From Burkholderiaceae bacterium (GTDB lineage: Bacteria > Pseudomonadota > Gammaproteobacteria > Burkholderiales > Burkholderiaceae_C), in the NCBI GenBank assembly GCA_016790175.1, contig JAEUPI010000167.1, positions 1-40,501 of the forward strand: a DNA stretch of 40,501 bases. Reading direction: 5' to 3'. Below are positions 26,004 to 34,139 of the stretch, piece after piece (the stretch's first letter is position 1; the number at the start of each line of letters is the position of its first letter). A program made the position numbers and the translations under genes. The notes beneath the pieces were generated by a model, which saw nothing but the letters and a program-made list of their open reading frames with translations, searched no databases and was not told where the DNA came from.

Positions 26004-26450
26004 ATGGGACTTCTGGATTCACTGATTGGCGGCGCGCTGCAGGGCGGCCTCGGCGGAGTGCTGGGCGGCTCGCCGGCCTCGGCAACGGGCGGCGGTTCGC
26101 AGACGGCGCTGCTGAATGCGATCCTCGGCATGCTGGCCAATGGCTCGGCGCAAGGCGGTCTTGGCGGCCTGGTGTCGAAGTTCCAGCAAAGTGGTCTCGA
26201 CGATGTGATCGCCTCGTGGATTTCGAGCGGCCAGAACCGACCGATCTCGCCCGACCAACTGCGCGGAGCGCTCGGCGACGACACGCTGGGCCGGCTCGCG
26301 CAACAGGCGGGCCTGCCGAGCAACGATGTGCTGGGGCCGCTGGCCGAGCTGCTGCCGCAGGTGGTGGATCGGCTCACACCGCAGGGCCAGATGCCGCAAG
26401 GCGGCCTCGGCAACCTGTCGGACCTGCTCGGGATGCTGGCGCGCCGCTAG
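26004..26450 (+). CDS. YidB-like (DUF937) protein
   Basis: 148 residues, Gly-rich N-terminus (MGLLDSLIGGALQGGLGGVLGG) followed by a helical domain with WISSGQNRPISPDQLRGALGDD, the signature of the YidB/DUF937 family. The family has no settled function. The ATG at 26004 has AAGGGAGCG about nine bases upstream. It is 22 bases after the MFS gene and probably the last gene of the fadD operon. Its stop overlaps the stop of the convergent methyltransferase gene on the opposite strand through a shared CTAG. Confidence 0.85.
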   Translation: MGLLDSLIGGALQGGLGGVLGGSPASATGGGSQTALLNAILGMLANGSAQGGLGGLVSKFQQSGLDDVIASWISSGQNRPISPDQLRGALGDDTLGRLAQQAGLPSNDVLGPLAELLPQVVDRLTPQGQMPQGGLGNLSDLLGMLARR

Positions 26451-27700
26451 GAATCCGCGCCGGCACGCTCGCGCGGGCGCATCGAGCCGGCCACGAGATC
26501 GAAGCGGAACAACCGGCATTCGATCGGGCCGTTCCACATCGGCACGCGACGGCTTTCCTTCAGGCGCATCACCGACGGCAGCTTCGGGTCCGGACTGAGC
26601 ACCCAGGCCGTCCAGCCCGGATAGTGGCGCTTCCAGTGCGCGGCCAGCTGAACGAAGAAGGCCTGGGTGTCGGCGGCGCCGTGCGCCTGCTCGCGCGCCG
26701 CTGAGGCCGGGGGTGGGCGCGCCGCGCCCCGGCCCTTGGGTGCGAGCCGTTCGCCATAGGGCGGGTTCATCAGCAGGGTGCCGGAGTCGGCCGGCGGCAG
26801 TCGCTGCAGGGCGTCGGCGGTCTTGAAAGTGATCGCGCCGGCCACGCCGGCACGCTCGGCATTGCGCGCAGCGAAATCGGTCATGCGAAACGACACATCG
26901 CCGGCATGGATGGCCACCGGCGACGGCCGCACGCGCTGGCGGGCTTGCTCCTGCAACTTGCGCCAGGCGGCCAACTGGTCGCGAAACGGCCCCAGACGCT
27001 CGAATGCGAATCGCCGCGCGATTCCCGGCGCGACGAGACAGGCGAGCTGTGCCGCCTCGATGGCGATCGTGCCGGCGCCGCAGCACGGGTCGAGCAGATC
27101 GCCCGCAGCGGCGTCGCCGCGCCAGCCGGCAGCGGCCAGCATCGCCGCCGCCAGCGTCTCCTTCAGTGGCGCCTCGCCCTTGCCGGCCGAGGCATCACGC
27201 CAGCCGCGCTTGAACAGCGGTTCGCCCGAGAGATCCACATACAGGCTGGCCTGCTGCGCGTCCAGGTGCAGCAGCAGCGACAGCTGAGGGTGGCGTGTGT
27301 CGACGTCGGGCCGCGCGCCGAGTGCTTCGCGCAACTGGTCGCACACGGCATCCTTGATGCGCAAGGCCGCGAAGTTCAGGCTCTTCAGCGGCGCATCGCG
27401 TGCGCTGACGTCCACGCGCAGAGTCTGTCGGGGCGTGATCCAGTCCTGCCAGCGTTGCGCGCGGGCCAATGCGTAGAGATCGTCTTCCTGCCGGTAACCG
27501 GCCTCGGCCACGCGCCACAGCACGCGCTGCGCCAGACGGCTTTCGAGGTTCAACCGCATCGCCAGCTCGACGTCGGCCTCGACGGCCACCCCGCCGCGCT
27601 GGCGCTGAACGCCTGCGCCTCGTGCGAGGGCGGTCACCTCCTCAGCCAGCAGGGGCTCGACCCCGCCCGCGCAGGGCAGGAAAAGGCTCGCGCGGGTCAT
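26447..27700 (-). CDS. THUMP-domain N2-guanine rRNA methyltransferase, RlmL-like
   Basis: 417 residues. An N-terminal ferredoxin-like/THUMP part (about 1-160, LFLPCAGGVEPLLAEEV) precedes a Rossmann methyltransferase domain. That domain has LLDPCCGAGTIAIEAA (SAM site) and the catalytic MNPPYGERL. This matches the N-terminal half of E. coli RlmL/RlmKL (m2G2445 of 23S rRNA); the C-terminal RlmK half is absent, so only one modification is expected. A Lys/Ala/Pro-rich insert (APKGRGAARPPPASAAREQ) follows the NPPY motif. The ATG at 27700 is preferred over a TTG two codons earlier. It lies downstream of rpoN, with a repeat-containing gap between them. Confidence 0.88.
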   Translation of the reverse strand: MTRASLFLPCAGGVEPLLAEEVTALARGAGVQRQRGGVAVEADVELAMRLNLESRLAQRVLWRVAEAGYRQEDDLYALARAQRWQDWITPRQTLRVDVSARDAPLKSLNFAALRIKDAVCDQLREALGARPDVDTRHPQLSLLLHLDAQQASLYVDLSGEPLFKRGWRDASAGKGEAPLKETLAAAMLAAAGWRGDAAAGDLLDPCCGAGTIAIEAAQLACLVAPGIARRFAFERLGPFRDQLAAWRKLQEQARQRVRPSPVAIHAGDVSFRMTDFAARNAERAGVAGAITFKTADALQRLPPADSGTLLMNPPYGERLAPKGRGAARPPPASAAREQAHGAADTQAFFVQLAAHWKRHYPGWTAWVLSPDPKLPSVMRLKESRRVPMWNGPIECRLFRFDLVAGSMRPRERAGADS

Positions 27701-27713
27701 TGGCAACCTGCCG

Positions 27714-27761
27714 GCTGCGCGCTCCGGTTCGTGAGCGCTTTGGAGCGGCCATGCGCGCTCA
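27714..27761. repeat. 48-bp direct repeat, copy 1
   Basis: First of two copies of a 48-bp unit, 62 bp apart, with two mismatches. Each copy contains GCGCGCTC near both ends and a central GGCCATGC. It lies in the gap between rpoN and the RlmL-like gene. Confidence 0.85.
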
Positions 27762-27775
27762 TATGCAACCTACGC

Positions 27776-27823
27776 GCTGCGCGCTCCGGTTCGTGAGCAC
27801 TTTGGAACGGCCATGCGCGCTCA
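27776..27823. repeat. 48-bp direct repeat, copy 2
   Basis: Second copy. Its last three bases (27821-27823) are the stop codon of rpoN, so the repeat abuts the coding sequence exactly. Differences from copy 1 are G/A changes at two places around the CTTTGGA core. Confidence 0.85.
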
Positions 27824-29353
27824 CAGCGCGCGGCGAAGGTTGGCCGGCGCGATCTTCAGCGCTTCGCGGTACTTGGCCACCGTGCGGCGCGCGACCTGGA
27901 TGCCCTGCTCGGACAGCATCTGCGACAGCTGGCCGTCGGACAGCGGCTCCGATGGGTTCTCGGCGTCGACCAGCTGCCGAAGCAGCGCACGCACCGCGGT
28001 GCTCGAGGCGTTGCCGCCGGCGTCGGTGGCGAGCGACGAACCGAAGAAGTACTTCAGTTCGAAGGTGCCGAACGGCGTGCCCATGTACTTCGCGGTGGTC
28101 ACGCGCGAGATCGTCGATTCGTGCAGCCCCAGCTCGTCGGCGATCTCGCGCAGCACCAGCGGCTTCATGGCGATCGCGCCGTGGGTGAAGAAGCTCTTCT
28201 GGCGGTCGACGATGGCCTGCGACACGCGCACGATGGTGTCGAAACGCTGCTGGATGTTCTTGACGAACCAGCGCGCCTCCTGCAGCCGTGCACTCAGGCC
28301 GGCGGCCGCGCCGTTGCGCTGCCCGCGGATGGCCTGCGCGTAGACATCGTTGATGCGCAGCTTGGGCATCACATCAGGATTGAGCTGGATGCGCCAGCCC
28401 CGGGCGCCGCGCACGACGAACACGTCGGGCACGACGATGCGCGAGTCGGATTCGCCGAAGCGGCGGCCCGGCTTGGGCTCGCACTGCACGATCAATTCGC
28501 GCGCCTCGCGCAGCTCGTCCTCGCCGGCACCGGTGGCGGCGATCAGGCGTTTCACGTCGCGCCTGGCCAGCAGCTCCAGGTGCTGGCGGCAGATCAGAAG
28601 GGCCAGCGCCTGCGCGGCGCTGCGCGGCTTTGCGCGCAGTTGCAGGCACAGACAATCGGCGAGGTCGCGCGCACCCACACCCGGCGGATCCATGCTTTGC
28701 AGCCAGTGCAGCGCGCACTGCAATCGTTCGAGCAGCTCCTCGCGCGCCAGTGCATCATCACCGGCCAGGCGCTCGGCGATCTCGATCAGCGGATCCGCGA
28801 GGTAGCCGTCGCCGTCGAGCGACTCGATCAGCGCCTCGACCGCCGCACGCTCTTCCGGGCTCAGGCGCATGCCGGCGAGCTGGCCGCGCAGATGGTCCTG
28901 CAGTGTCGGTTCGGCGGCGCTTCGTTCATGCGCCTCGCTGTCGTCGTCCGTGGCCGCCGCGCCGGTGCCGCCGGCAGGCAGCTCGCGGATACCGTCGAAG
29001 TCGTCGCCCTCGGTGCCGTTCTCCCATTCGGCACGCTCGAGCGTGCCGAATTCGGTCGTGTCGAGCCCGCGGGCCTCGTCAGGCGCGTCGAAGCCGGTAT
29101 CGTCGTTGTCGGTCGACGTGCGGTCGGCAGGCGGTTCACGTTCGACTCGCGCTTCAGACGCCGCCTCGGCTGCCGCGCCCGGACCCGGTGACTCTTCCTC
29201 GGTCTCGAGGAACGGGTTCTGGTCGAGCATCTGCTCGATTTCCTGCTGCAGCTCCAGCGTCGACAGCTGAAGCAGGCGGATCGACTGCTGCAGCTGCGGC
29301 GTCAACGCCAGATGCTGCGACAGGCGAACCTGAAGCGACGGTTTCATCGCCAT
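27821..29353 (-). CDS. rpoN: RNA polymerase sigma-54 factor
   Basis: 510 residues. The Gln/Leu-rich Region I (MKPSLQVRLSQHLALTPQLQQSIRLLQLSTLELQQEIEQML) is the activator-responsive part. An acidic Region II follows (about 50-140). Region III has the core-binding part, a helix-turn-helix (ELGLHESTISRVTTAKY) and the RpoN box ARRTVAKYREA near the end, which reads the -24 element. It directs promoters that need AAA+ activators, classically nitrogen, flagellar and carbon genes. Two ATGs are close (29353 and 29347); either fits. It follows lptB by six bases, a conserved linkage in proteobacteria. The usual downstream hpf and ptsN/hprK genes are absent here. Confidence 0.97.
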   Translation of the reverse strand: MAMKPSLQVRLSQHLALTPQLQQSIRLLQLSTLELQQEIEQMLDQNPFLETEEESPGPGAAAEAASEARVEREPPADRTSTDNDDTGFDAPDEARGLDTTEFGTLERAEWENGTEGDDFDGIRELPAGGTGAAATDDDSEAHERSAAEPTLQDHLRGQLAGMRLSPEERAAVEALIESLDGDGYLADPLIEIAERLAGDDALAREELLERLQCALHWLQSMDPPGVGARDLADCLCLQLRAKPRSAAQALALLICRQHLELLARRDVKRLIAATGAGEDELREARELIVQCEPKPGRRFGESDSRIVVPDVFVVRGARGWRIQLNPDVMPKLRINDVYAQAIRGQRNGAAAGLSARLQEARWFVKNIQQRFDTIVRVSQAIVDRQKSFFTHGAIAMKPLVLREIADELGLHESTISRVTTAKYMGTPFGTFELKYFFGSSLATDAGGNASSTAVRALLRQLVDAENPSEPLSDGQLSQMLSEQGIQVARRTVAKYREALKIAPANLRRAL

Positions 29354-29359
29354 CGTGCG

Positions 29360-30103
29360 CTACATCCGGAAGTGCTCACCGAGGTACACGCGGCGCACGT
29401 CGGCGTTCTCGACGATCTGCTGCGGCGTGCCCTCGGCCAGCACGCGGCCCTCGCTGATGATGTAGGCGCGATCGCAGATGCCGAGCATCTCGCGCACGTT
29501 GTGGTCGGTGATCAGCACACCGATGCCGCGCTGCTTCAGGAAGCCGATGATGCGCTGGATCTCGATGACCGCGATCGGATCGACCCCGGCGAACGGCTCG
29601 TCGAGCAGGATGAAGCGCGGCTGCGTGGCCAGGGCGCGGGCGATCTCGACGCGCCGCCGCTCGCCGCCGGACAACGCAGGCGCCGGCGAGTCGCGCAGCT
29701 TCTCGACGCCGAGGTCGCGCAACAGCGCCTCGAGCTGGCGATCGATTTCCGCCGGCTTCAGCGGCCGGCCGTCGGCATCGTGCTGCAGTTCGAGCACCGC
29801 GCGGATGTTCTCCTGCACCGACAGCTTGCGGAAGATCGAAGCTTCCTGCGGCAGGTACGACAGGCCCAGCCGCGCCCGCTGATGAATGGGCTTGCCCTGG
29901 ATCGGCTGGCCGTCGATGCGGATCTCGCCGGCATCGGCGCGGACCAGGCCGACGACCATGTAGAACGTGGTCGTCTTGCCGGCACCGTTGGGGCCGAGCA
30001 GGCCGACGACCTCGCCGGCCCCGACGGCCAGGTGCACCTCGGAGACCACGCGGCGCGAACCGTAGGTCTTCTGCAGGCCGGTCACCTCGAGCCGGCTGGC
30101 CAT
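29360..30103 (-). CDS. lptB: LPS export ABC transporter ATP-binding protein LptB
   Basis: 247 residues from the ATG at 30103 (a GTG at 30127 would add eight). It is the ATPase of LptB2FGC, which pulls lipopolysaccharide out of the inner membrane. Walker [14 protein letters not shown], the Q-loop [14 protein letters not shown], signature [15 protein letters not shown], Walker [14 protein letters not shown], and the switch His in [10 protein letters not shown] are all intact. [14 protein letters not shown] near the C-terminus is characteristic of LptB. Neither candidate start has a clear ribosome site. It lies between lptA and rpoN on the same strand. Confidence 0.97.
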   Translation of the reverse strand: MASRLEVTGLQKTYGSRRVVSEVHLAVGAGEVVGLLGPNGAGKTTTFYMVVGLVRADAGEIRIDGQPIQGKPIHQRARLGLSYLPQEASIFRKLSVQENIRAVLELQHDADGRPLKPAEIDRQLEALLRDLGVEKLRDSPAPALSGGERRRVEIARALATQPRFILLDEPFAGVDPIAVIEIQRIIGFLKQRGIGVLITDHNVREMLGICDRAYIISEGRVLAEGTPQQIVENADVRRVYLGEHFRM

Positions 30104-30132
30104 CGCGGGCGGGGTGGGTGCGAGCACGGCCG

Positions 30133-30741
30133 TCAGCGCCGGTCGCCCAATGCCGGACTCGGGCGCAACTCGCTGCCGGCGGCGCTGGCCGCCGGCTCGC
30201 GCGGTGCGATCACCGCACGCACGCGACCGCCGGGATTGTCCGGTGTGACGGTTCCGCCCTGCACGGTGAACACCTCGGCGAGGTTGTCCCAGACGATCTG
30301 GCTGCCCGAGATCTCGTCGGCGACCGTGCCACCTCGCACGCGACGCACCACCGCGCTGCCGATGAAGCGCAGCGTGTCATTTCGCGAGTCGTATTCCACG
30401 CGGTCGGCGCGCCCCTCGACGTATTCATCGCCCACCTCGCGTCGTTGGCGATAGCTGGCCTGGGCCAAGCTGGAGCCGATGGCCAGCGCCTGGCGAAAGC
30501 CGTCGGAGGTCTCGCGCAGTTCCAGACGGTCGGCCCGGATCTGGAGCGTCCCTTGGGCGATCAGCACGTTGCCGGTGCAGATGCTGACCTGCCGGGCCAG
30601 GTCGACGGTGCAGGGCTTGTCCGATTCGAGCGTCATCGGCTTGCTGCGGTCGGACTTGTCGGCTGCTGCCGCTGCCGCCATCAGACCGAGCGCCACGGCT
30701 ATCCAGGCGCGGCGGACGAGGTGATGGGGGTGGTGATACAT
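30133..30741 (-). CDS. lptA: LPS transport periplasmic protein LptA
   Basis: 202 residues with a signal peptide ([27 protein letters not shown]). The mature part is the OstA/LptA beta-jellyroll: [31 protein letters not shown] and [33 protein letters not shown]. It forms the periplasmic bridge for LPS between LptC and LptD. The C-tail (about 170-202) is Ala/Pro/Arg-rich and beyond the fold. The ATG at 30741 gives the signal peptide; an earlier ATG would put an odd extension before it. lptC and kdsC, usually upstream, are not here; instead there is a repeat-filled gap and then dsbA. Confidence 0.93.
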   Translation of the reverse strand: MYHHPHHLVRRAWIAVALGLMAAAAAADKSDRSKPMTLESDKPCTVDLARQVSICTGNVLIAQGTLQIRADRLELRETSDGFRQALAIGSSLAQASYRQRREVGDEYVEGRADRVEYDSRNDTLRFIGSAVVRRVRGGTVADEISGSQIVWDNLAEVFTVQGGTVTPDNPGGRVRAVIAPREPAASAAGSELRPSPALGDRR

Positions 30742-30764
30742 GGCCGGCACAGAAATTGCAGGCC

Positions 30765-30770
30765 ATTCTA
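30765..30770 (-). promoter_or_regulatory. Putative -10 of lptA-lptB-rpoN
   Basis: TAGAAT on the minus strand, 23 bases before the lptA ATG, giving a leader of about 16 bases. No clear -35. It suggests the lptAB-rpoN unit has its own promoter, separate from dsbA. Confidence 0.35.
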
Positions 30771-30846
30771 GCCGGCCACCTGGTGCGGCCATGCGACGGA
30801 ATGCGCGGTGGGGCTCTCAGGGGCGACGGCTCAGGAGGCGAATCGG

Positions 30847-30979
30847 TCCGGCCTTCGCCAGCCGTCGCGCGCGAGACGCACGACGGTCTTCGGCAGGCAT
30901 TCGCGAGCCCGCAATGGGCTCGCTCGTGTCCCGCCTCAGCCGTCGGGCGTGAAATCGCCCTCCGGCCTTCGCCAGCCGT
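30847..30979. repeat. Pair of 19-bp direct repeats in the lptA-dsbA gap
   Basis: TCCGGCCTTCGCCAGCCGT occurs at 30847-30865 and again, identical, at 30961-30979 (114-bp period). The first overlaps the start of the dispersed repeat; the second abuts the hairpin behind dsbA. The whole gap 30742-31009 shows no gene. Confidence 0.8.
30858..30941 (+). repeat. Dispersed ~83-bp hairpin repeat, copy A
   Basis: Nearly identical, in reverse orientation, to the repeats at 35950-36083. Differences are three substitutions near 30885-30892, a small change in the hairpin loop and two in the right part. The centre is an 8-bp stem, GCGAGCCC (30903-30910) / GGGCTCGC (30916-30923), flanked by GGCAGG-like and CCGCC arms. 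Confidence 0.85.
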
Positions 30980-31000
30980 GCGACGCCTTCCGGCGTCGCA
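30979..31000 (-). terminator. Hairpin terminator-like structure after dsbA
   Basis: Nine-base-pair perfect stem (GCGACGCC / GGCGTCGC plus a closing T-A pair) with a TTCC loop, nine bases beyond the dsbA stop on the minus strand. No U run follows, so termination strength is uncertain. Confidence 0.5.
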
Positions 31001-31009
31001 GGTGCGGGC

Positions 31010-31642
31010 TCAGCCCTTCGCCACCCGCTGGATCAGGTACTCGGTGACGCGCAATGCCTTGTCCTGGTCGCCGGTCATCGACGGCGACGTGAAGTAGCGG
31101 CCGTGAATACCCAGCGTGGGAACGCCGTCGATGCGGTAGGCATCGGCCAGCTGTCGCGCCTGCTTGGCCTTGCTGGCCACTGTGAAGCTGCGGAAGGTTT
31201 CGGTGAACTTGGCACCGTCGATGCCGTTGGCCGTCATCAGGGCCACGATGTCGGCTTCCTTGTCGAGACGCTGCTTTTGCACGTGGATCGCGGTGAACAC
31301 CTTGCGATGCATCGCCTCGAGTTGCCCCATGGCCTCGAGCGCGAGAAAGATCTTCTGGTACGGCTCGTGCGGCGCGGAGAACGCCACCGGCACGCGGCGG
31401 AAGGCCACGTTGGCGGGCAGCTTCTGTGTCCATTCGTGCAGGCGGGGCTCGAACGCGTGGCAATGGGGGCACCAGTAGCCGAAGAACTCCACGACCTCGA
31501 TCTTGCCGGTGGCAGGCATCGCGATCGGCTGGGCCAGGCGCGCATAGTCCTTGCCTTCCACAGGCGCGGCCTGCGCGTGCACGACAGCGGGGGCGGCGGT
31601 GGCCGCGAAGGCCAGTTGCAGCGCAAAGTCACGACGGTTCAT
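31010..31642 (-). CDS. dsbA: Thiol:disulfide interchange protein DsbA
   Basis: 210 residues with a signal peptide (MNRRDFALQLAFAATAAPAVVHAQA, cleavage near 25; the RRDF start also looks Tat-like). The thioredoxin fold has its active site Cys58-Pro-His-Cys61 in FFGYWCPHCHAFEP, and the cis-Pro loop is GVPTLGIHG. A helical insert lies between them. It introduces disulfides into periplasmic proteins and is reoxidised by DsbB. AAGGAAGA precedes the ATG. It is the third gene of the argS-SPOR-dsbA run (33-base gap from the SPOR gene) and ends in a hairpin. Confidence 0.96.
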   Translation of the reverse strand: MNRRDFALQLAFAATAAPAVVHAQAAPVEGKDYARLAQPIAMPATGKIEVVEFFGYWCPHCHAFEPRLHEWTQKLPANVAFRRVPVAFSAPHEPYQKIFLALEAMGQLEAMHRKVFTAIHVQKQRLDKEADIVALMTANGIDGAKFTETFRSFTVASKAKQARQLADAYRIDGVPTLGIHGRYFTSPSMTGDQDKALRVTEYLIQRVAKG

Positions 31643-31675
31643 GGTCTTCCTTGGATGGTGTCAAACGGTTGTCCC

Positions 31676-32281
31676 TCAGCGCTCCACGCGCACCAGAGCG
31701 GCCGTCTCGCCGGCGGCCTGGAGCTTGTTCTGGTTGGATTCGGCCTCGTCTCGCATCTGATACGGCCCCAGCCGCACCCGGTACATGATGCGGCCCGACT
31801 GCTCGCGCTCGGTGATCTTTGCGCTGTAGCCCTGCATGGCCAGACGGGCTCGCTGTTGTTCGGCATCTTCGGATTTCGAGAACGCACCCACCTGCACGAA
31901 GTACACAAACGGATCACCGCCGGGCTTGGTGGACGGCGTGGGCGCGCCGTCCGGGCGCACGGCCGCCGGCGGCGATGGGCTGGCGACCGGACCGGGAGCC
32001 GATGCCGGTCGAGCCGTCGCGCCGGGGGCGGGCACCGCCGCCGTGGCGGCCGGGGCCGAGCCGCCGCGGGCCGGCACCTTGCCGGTCAGCGGCGCATTCG
32101 GGTCCCAGTTCTTGTTGCGTTCGATCTCGGCGGCGTCTTGCTCCGGGCCGCGCTGCGGCACCTTGTTGACGAACGGCACGGGCACCTTGGTCACGTACAG
32201 CGCCACCGCCAGCGCCAGCGCCAGGCCGATCAGCACGCCGACTACCAACCCCATCGCGAAACCGCCGCGTTGCGACCTCAT
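31676..32281 (-). CDS. SPOR-domain inner-membrane protein (FtsN-like)
   Basis: 201 residues: short cytoplasmic start, one transmembrane helix at about 8-30, a Pro/Ala-rich periplasmic linker (about 65-120), and a C-terminal SPOR domain (about 123-199). The SPOR domain opens [21 protein letters not shown] and contains [20 protein letters not shown] domains bind denuded septal peptidoglycan, so a cell-division role like FtsN is likely. Placement right after argS is common for this family in betaproteobacteria. Its ATG overlaps the argS stop (ATGA), implying coupled translation. Confidence 0.92.
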   Translation of the reverse strand: MRSQRGGFAMGLVVGVLIGLALALAVALYVTKVPVPFVNKVPQRGPEQDAAEIERNKNWDPNAPLTGKVPARGGSAPAATAAVPAPGATARPASAPGPVASPSPPAAVRPDGAPTPSTKPGGDPFVYFVQVGAFSKSEDAEQQRARLAMQGYSAKITEREQSGRIMYRVRLGPYQMRDEAESNQNKLQAAGETAALVRVER

Positions 32282-33987
32282 GCCGCGTCCTCCATCCCTT
32301 CCCGGGTCATTGATTGCGGTGCCTCCACGCCGAGCAGCGCGAGCGCGTTGGCGAGCACCTGCCGAGTGGCCGCCAGCAGCGCGATGCGCGAGCGCGCCAG
32401 CGTTGCATCGTCCACCAGGAACCGCTCGGCCGCGTAGTAGGCGTGAAAAGCCGCGGCCACCTCGCGCAGATAGAACGCGAGATCATGCGGCGCCATGGCC
32501 TCGGCGGCGCCGGACAGCACTTCGGGATAGCGCGCGAGCGCGAGCATCAGCTGGGCCTCCGACGGCGCCGCGAGCAGCGACAGATCGGGTGCGCCGTCGT
32601 GAGCCGCACGCCCGGTCTGCGCCTCGTACTGCGCCAGCACCGAGCAGATGCGCGCATGGGCGTACTGCACGTAGAAGACCGGGTTCTCGTCATTGCGCTT
32701 GAGCGCGAGGTCGACATCGAACACGAACTCGGTGTCGGCCTTGCGGCTGATCAGGAAGAAACGCACCGCGTCGCGACTGGTCCACTCGATCAGGTCGCGA
32801 AGCGTCACGTAGCTGCCTGCACGCTTGGAGATCTTGACCTCCTGGCCGCCACGCATCACGGTGATCATCTTGTAGAGCACGTAGTCCGGGTAGCCCGCCG
32901 GAATGCCGGCGCCTGCGGCCTGCAGTCCGGCGCGCACGCGCGCCACGGTCCCATGGTGGTCGCTGCCCTGCACATTGATCACCTTGGTGAAACCGCGTTC
33001 CCACTTGGCGATGTGGTACGCGACATCCGGCACGAAGTAGGTGTAGCTGCCGTCGGACTTGCGCATCACGCGGTCCTTGTCGTCGCCGTAGTCGGTGGTG
33101 CGCAGCCACAGCGCGCCGCCGTCCTCGAAGGTCTTGCCTGCGCCCTGCAGCCGCTGCACCGTCTGTTCGACGCGCCCGTCGCGGTAGAGGCTGGACTCGA
33201 GGTAGTAGTTGTCGAAGCGAACACCGAAGGCGCGCAGGTCCAGGTCCTGTTCGTGCCGCAGGTAGGCGACGGCGAAGCGACAGATGCCATCGAAATCCTG
33301 CGCGTCGCCGCTGGCGGTCACTTCCCGATCGTCGGCGCGCACGGTCCGGCGCGCCAGGTAGTCGGCCGCGATGTCGGCGATGTACTCGCCGTTGTAAGCC
33401 GTTTCGGGCCATGCCTCGTCGCCCGGCTTCAGGCCACGGATCCGGGCTTGCGTCGACAGGCCGAGGTTGGTGATCTGCGCGCCGGCATCGTTGTAGTAGA
33501 ACTCGCGCGTGACGCTCCAGCCCTGCGACTGCAGCAGGTTGCAGATGCTGTCGCCGAGCGCCGCGTTGCGCCCATGGCCCACGTGCAGCGGACCGGTCGG
33601 ATTGGCCGAGACGAACTCGACCATCAGTCGCTGCCCATGCGTCGGGCGACATCCGAACGCCGCGCCGGCGGCCAGGATCTCGGCCACCACCTGCTGCCGC
33701 GCCGCGGCGCGCAGGCGCAGATTCACGTAGCCCGGTCCGGCAATCTCGGTGGTCTCGACCCAGCGCTGCACGGCAGGCTGGGTCTGCAGGGCGTCGACGA
33801 GTTTCGTCGCGATCTCGCGCGGCGGCCGGCGCAGCGTTCGCGCCAGCGACATGGCGGCCGTGATGGCCAGGTCGCCGTGACTCGCGTGCTTGGGTGACTC
33901 GAAGGCCGGTGAAGGCGGGGCCTCGGGAGCCACCTGCGCCAGCACGACGCCGAGCGCCTGCAGCAGCTCCTGCTTGGCTTGGATCAT
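32278..33987 (-). CDS. argS: Arginyl-tRNA synthetase
   Basis: 569 residues. Class I synthetase charging tRNA-Arg. The HIGH motif is HVGH in [20 protein letters not shown]; the ArgRS-specific N-terminal domain begins [13 protein letters not shown]; the KMSKS region is degenerate as [14 protein letters not shown], and this form is usual in ArgRS; the anticodon-binding C-terminus ends in [17 protein letters not shown]. The ATG at 33987 is the family start. There is no ribosome site, and TAGAAT lies seven bases upstream, so the message may be leaderless. It is first in the run argS-SPOR-dsbA and diverges from the kinase gene. Confidence 0.97.
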   Translation of the reverse strand: MIQAKQELLQALGVVLAQVAPEAPPSPAFESPKHASHGDLAITAAMSLARTLRRPPREIATKLVDALQTQPAVQRWVETTEIAGPGYVNLRLRAAARQQVVAEILAAGAAFGCRPTHGQRLMVEFVSANPTGPLHVGHGRNAALGDSICNLLQSQGWSVTREFYYNDAGAQITNLGLSTQARIRGLKPGDEAWPETAYNGEYIADIAADYLARRTVRADDREVTASGDAQDFDGICRFAVAYLRHEQDLDLRAFGVRFDNYYLESSLYRDGRVEQTVQRLQGAGKTFEDGGALWLRTTDYGDDKDRVMRKSDGSYTYFVPDVAYHIAKWERGFTKVINVQGSDHHGTVARVRAGLQAAGAGIPAGYPDYVLYKMITVMRGGQEVKISKRAGSYVTLRDLIEWTSRDAVRFFLISRKADTEFVFDVDLALKRNDENPVFYVQYAHARICSVLAQYEAQTGRAAHDGAPDLSLLAAPSEAQLMLALARYPEVLSGAAEAMAPHDLAFYLREVAAAFHAYYAAERFLVDDATLARSRIALLAATRQVLANALALLGVEAPQSMTREGMEDAA

Positions 33988-33994
33988 TCGGCGG

Positions 33995-34000
33995 ATTCTA
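33995..34000 (-). promoter_or_regulatory. Putative -10 of argS (leaderless)
   Basis: TAGAAT on the minus strand, seven bases before the ATG at 33987. No strong -35. The rest of the argS-kinase gap (34001-34139) shows CAGAAT near 34096 and nothing else clear. Confidence 0.4.
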
Positions 34001-34139
34001 CTTTTGACCTTTCGGCGGCATGTCACAGACGGCCGCTTGGCAAATGCCGCACATTCGCCCTGCTTATTCCGCGCGGATGGTGGTTGGCCCCTTTCAGAAT
34101 GGCTCGGCGGCGCACCTCCACGCGCACCGCGGCCCAGCC

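Noticed and set aside
26447-27700. Missing RlmK half as evidence of gene truncation
   Set aside because: Stand-alone RlmL-type proteins of about 400 residues with intact SAM and NPPY motifs are common outside enterobacteria; nothing here suggests decay.
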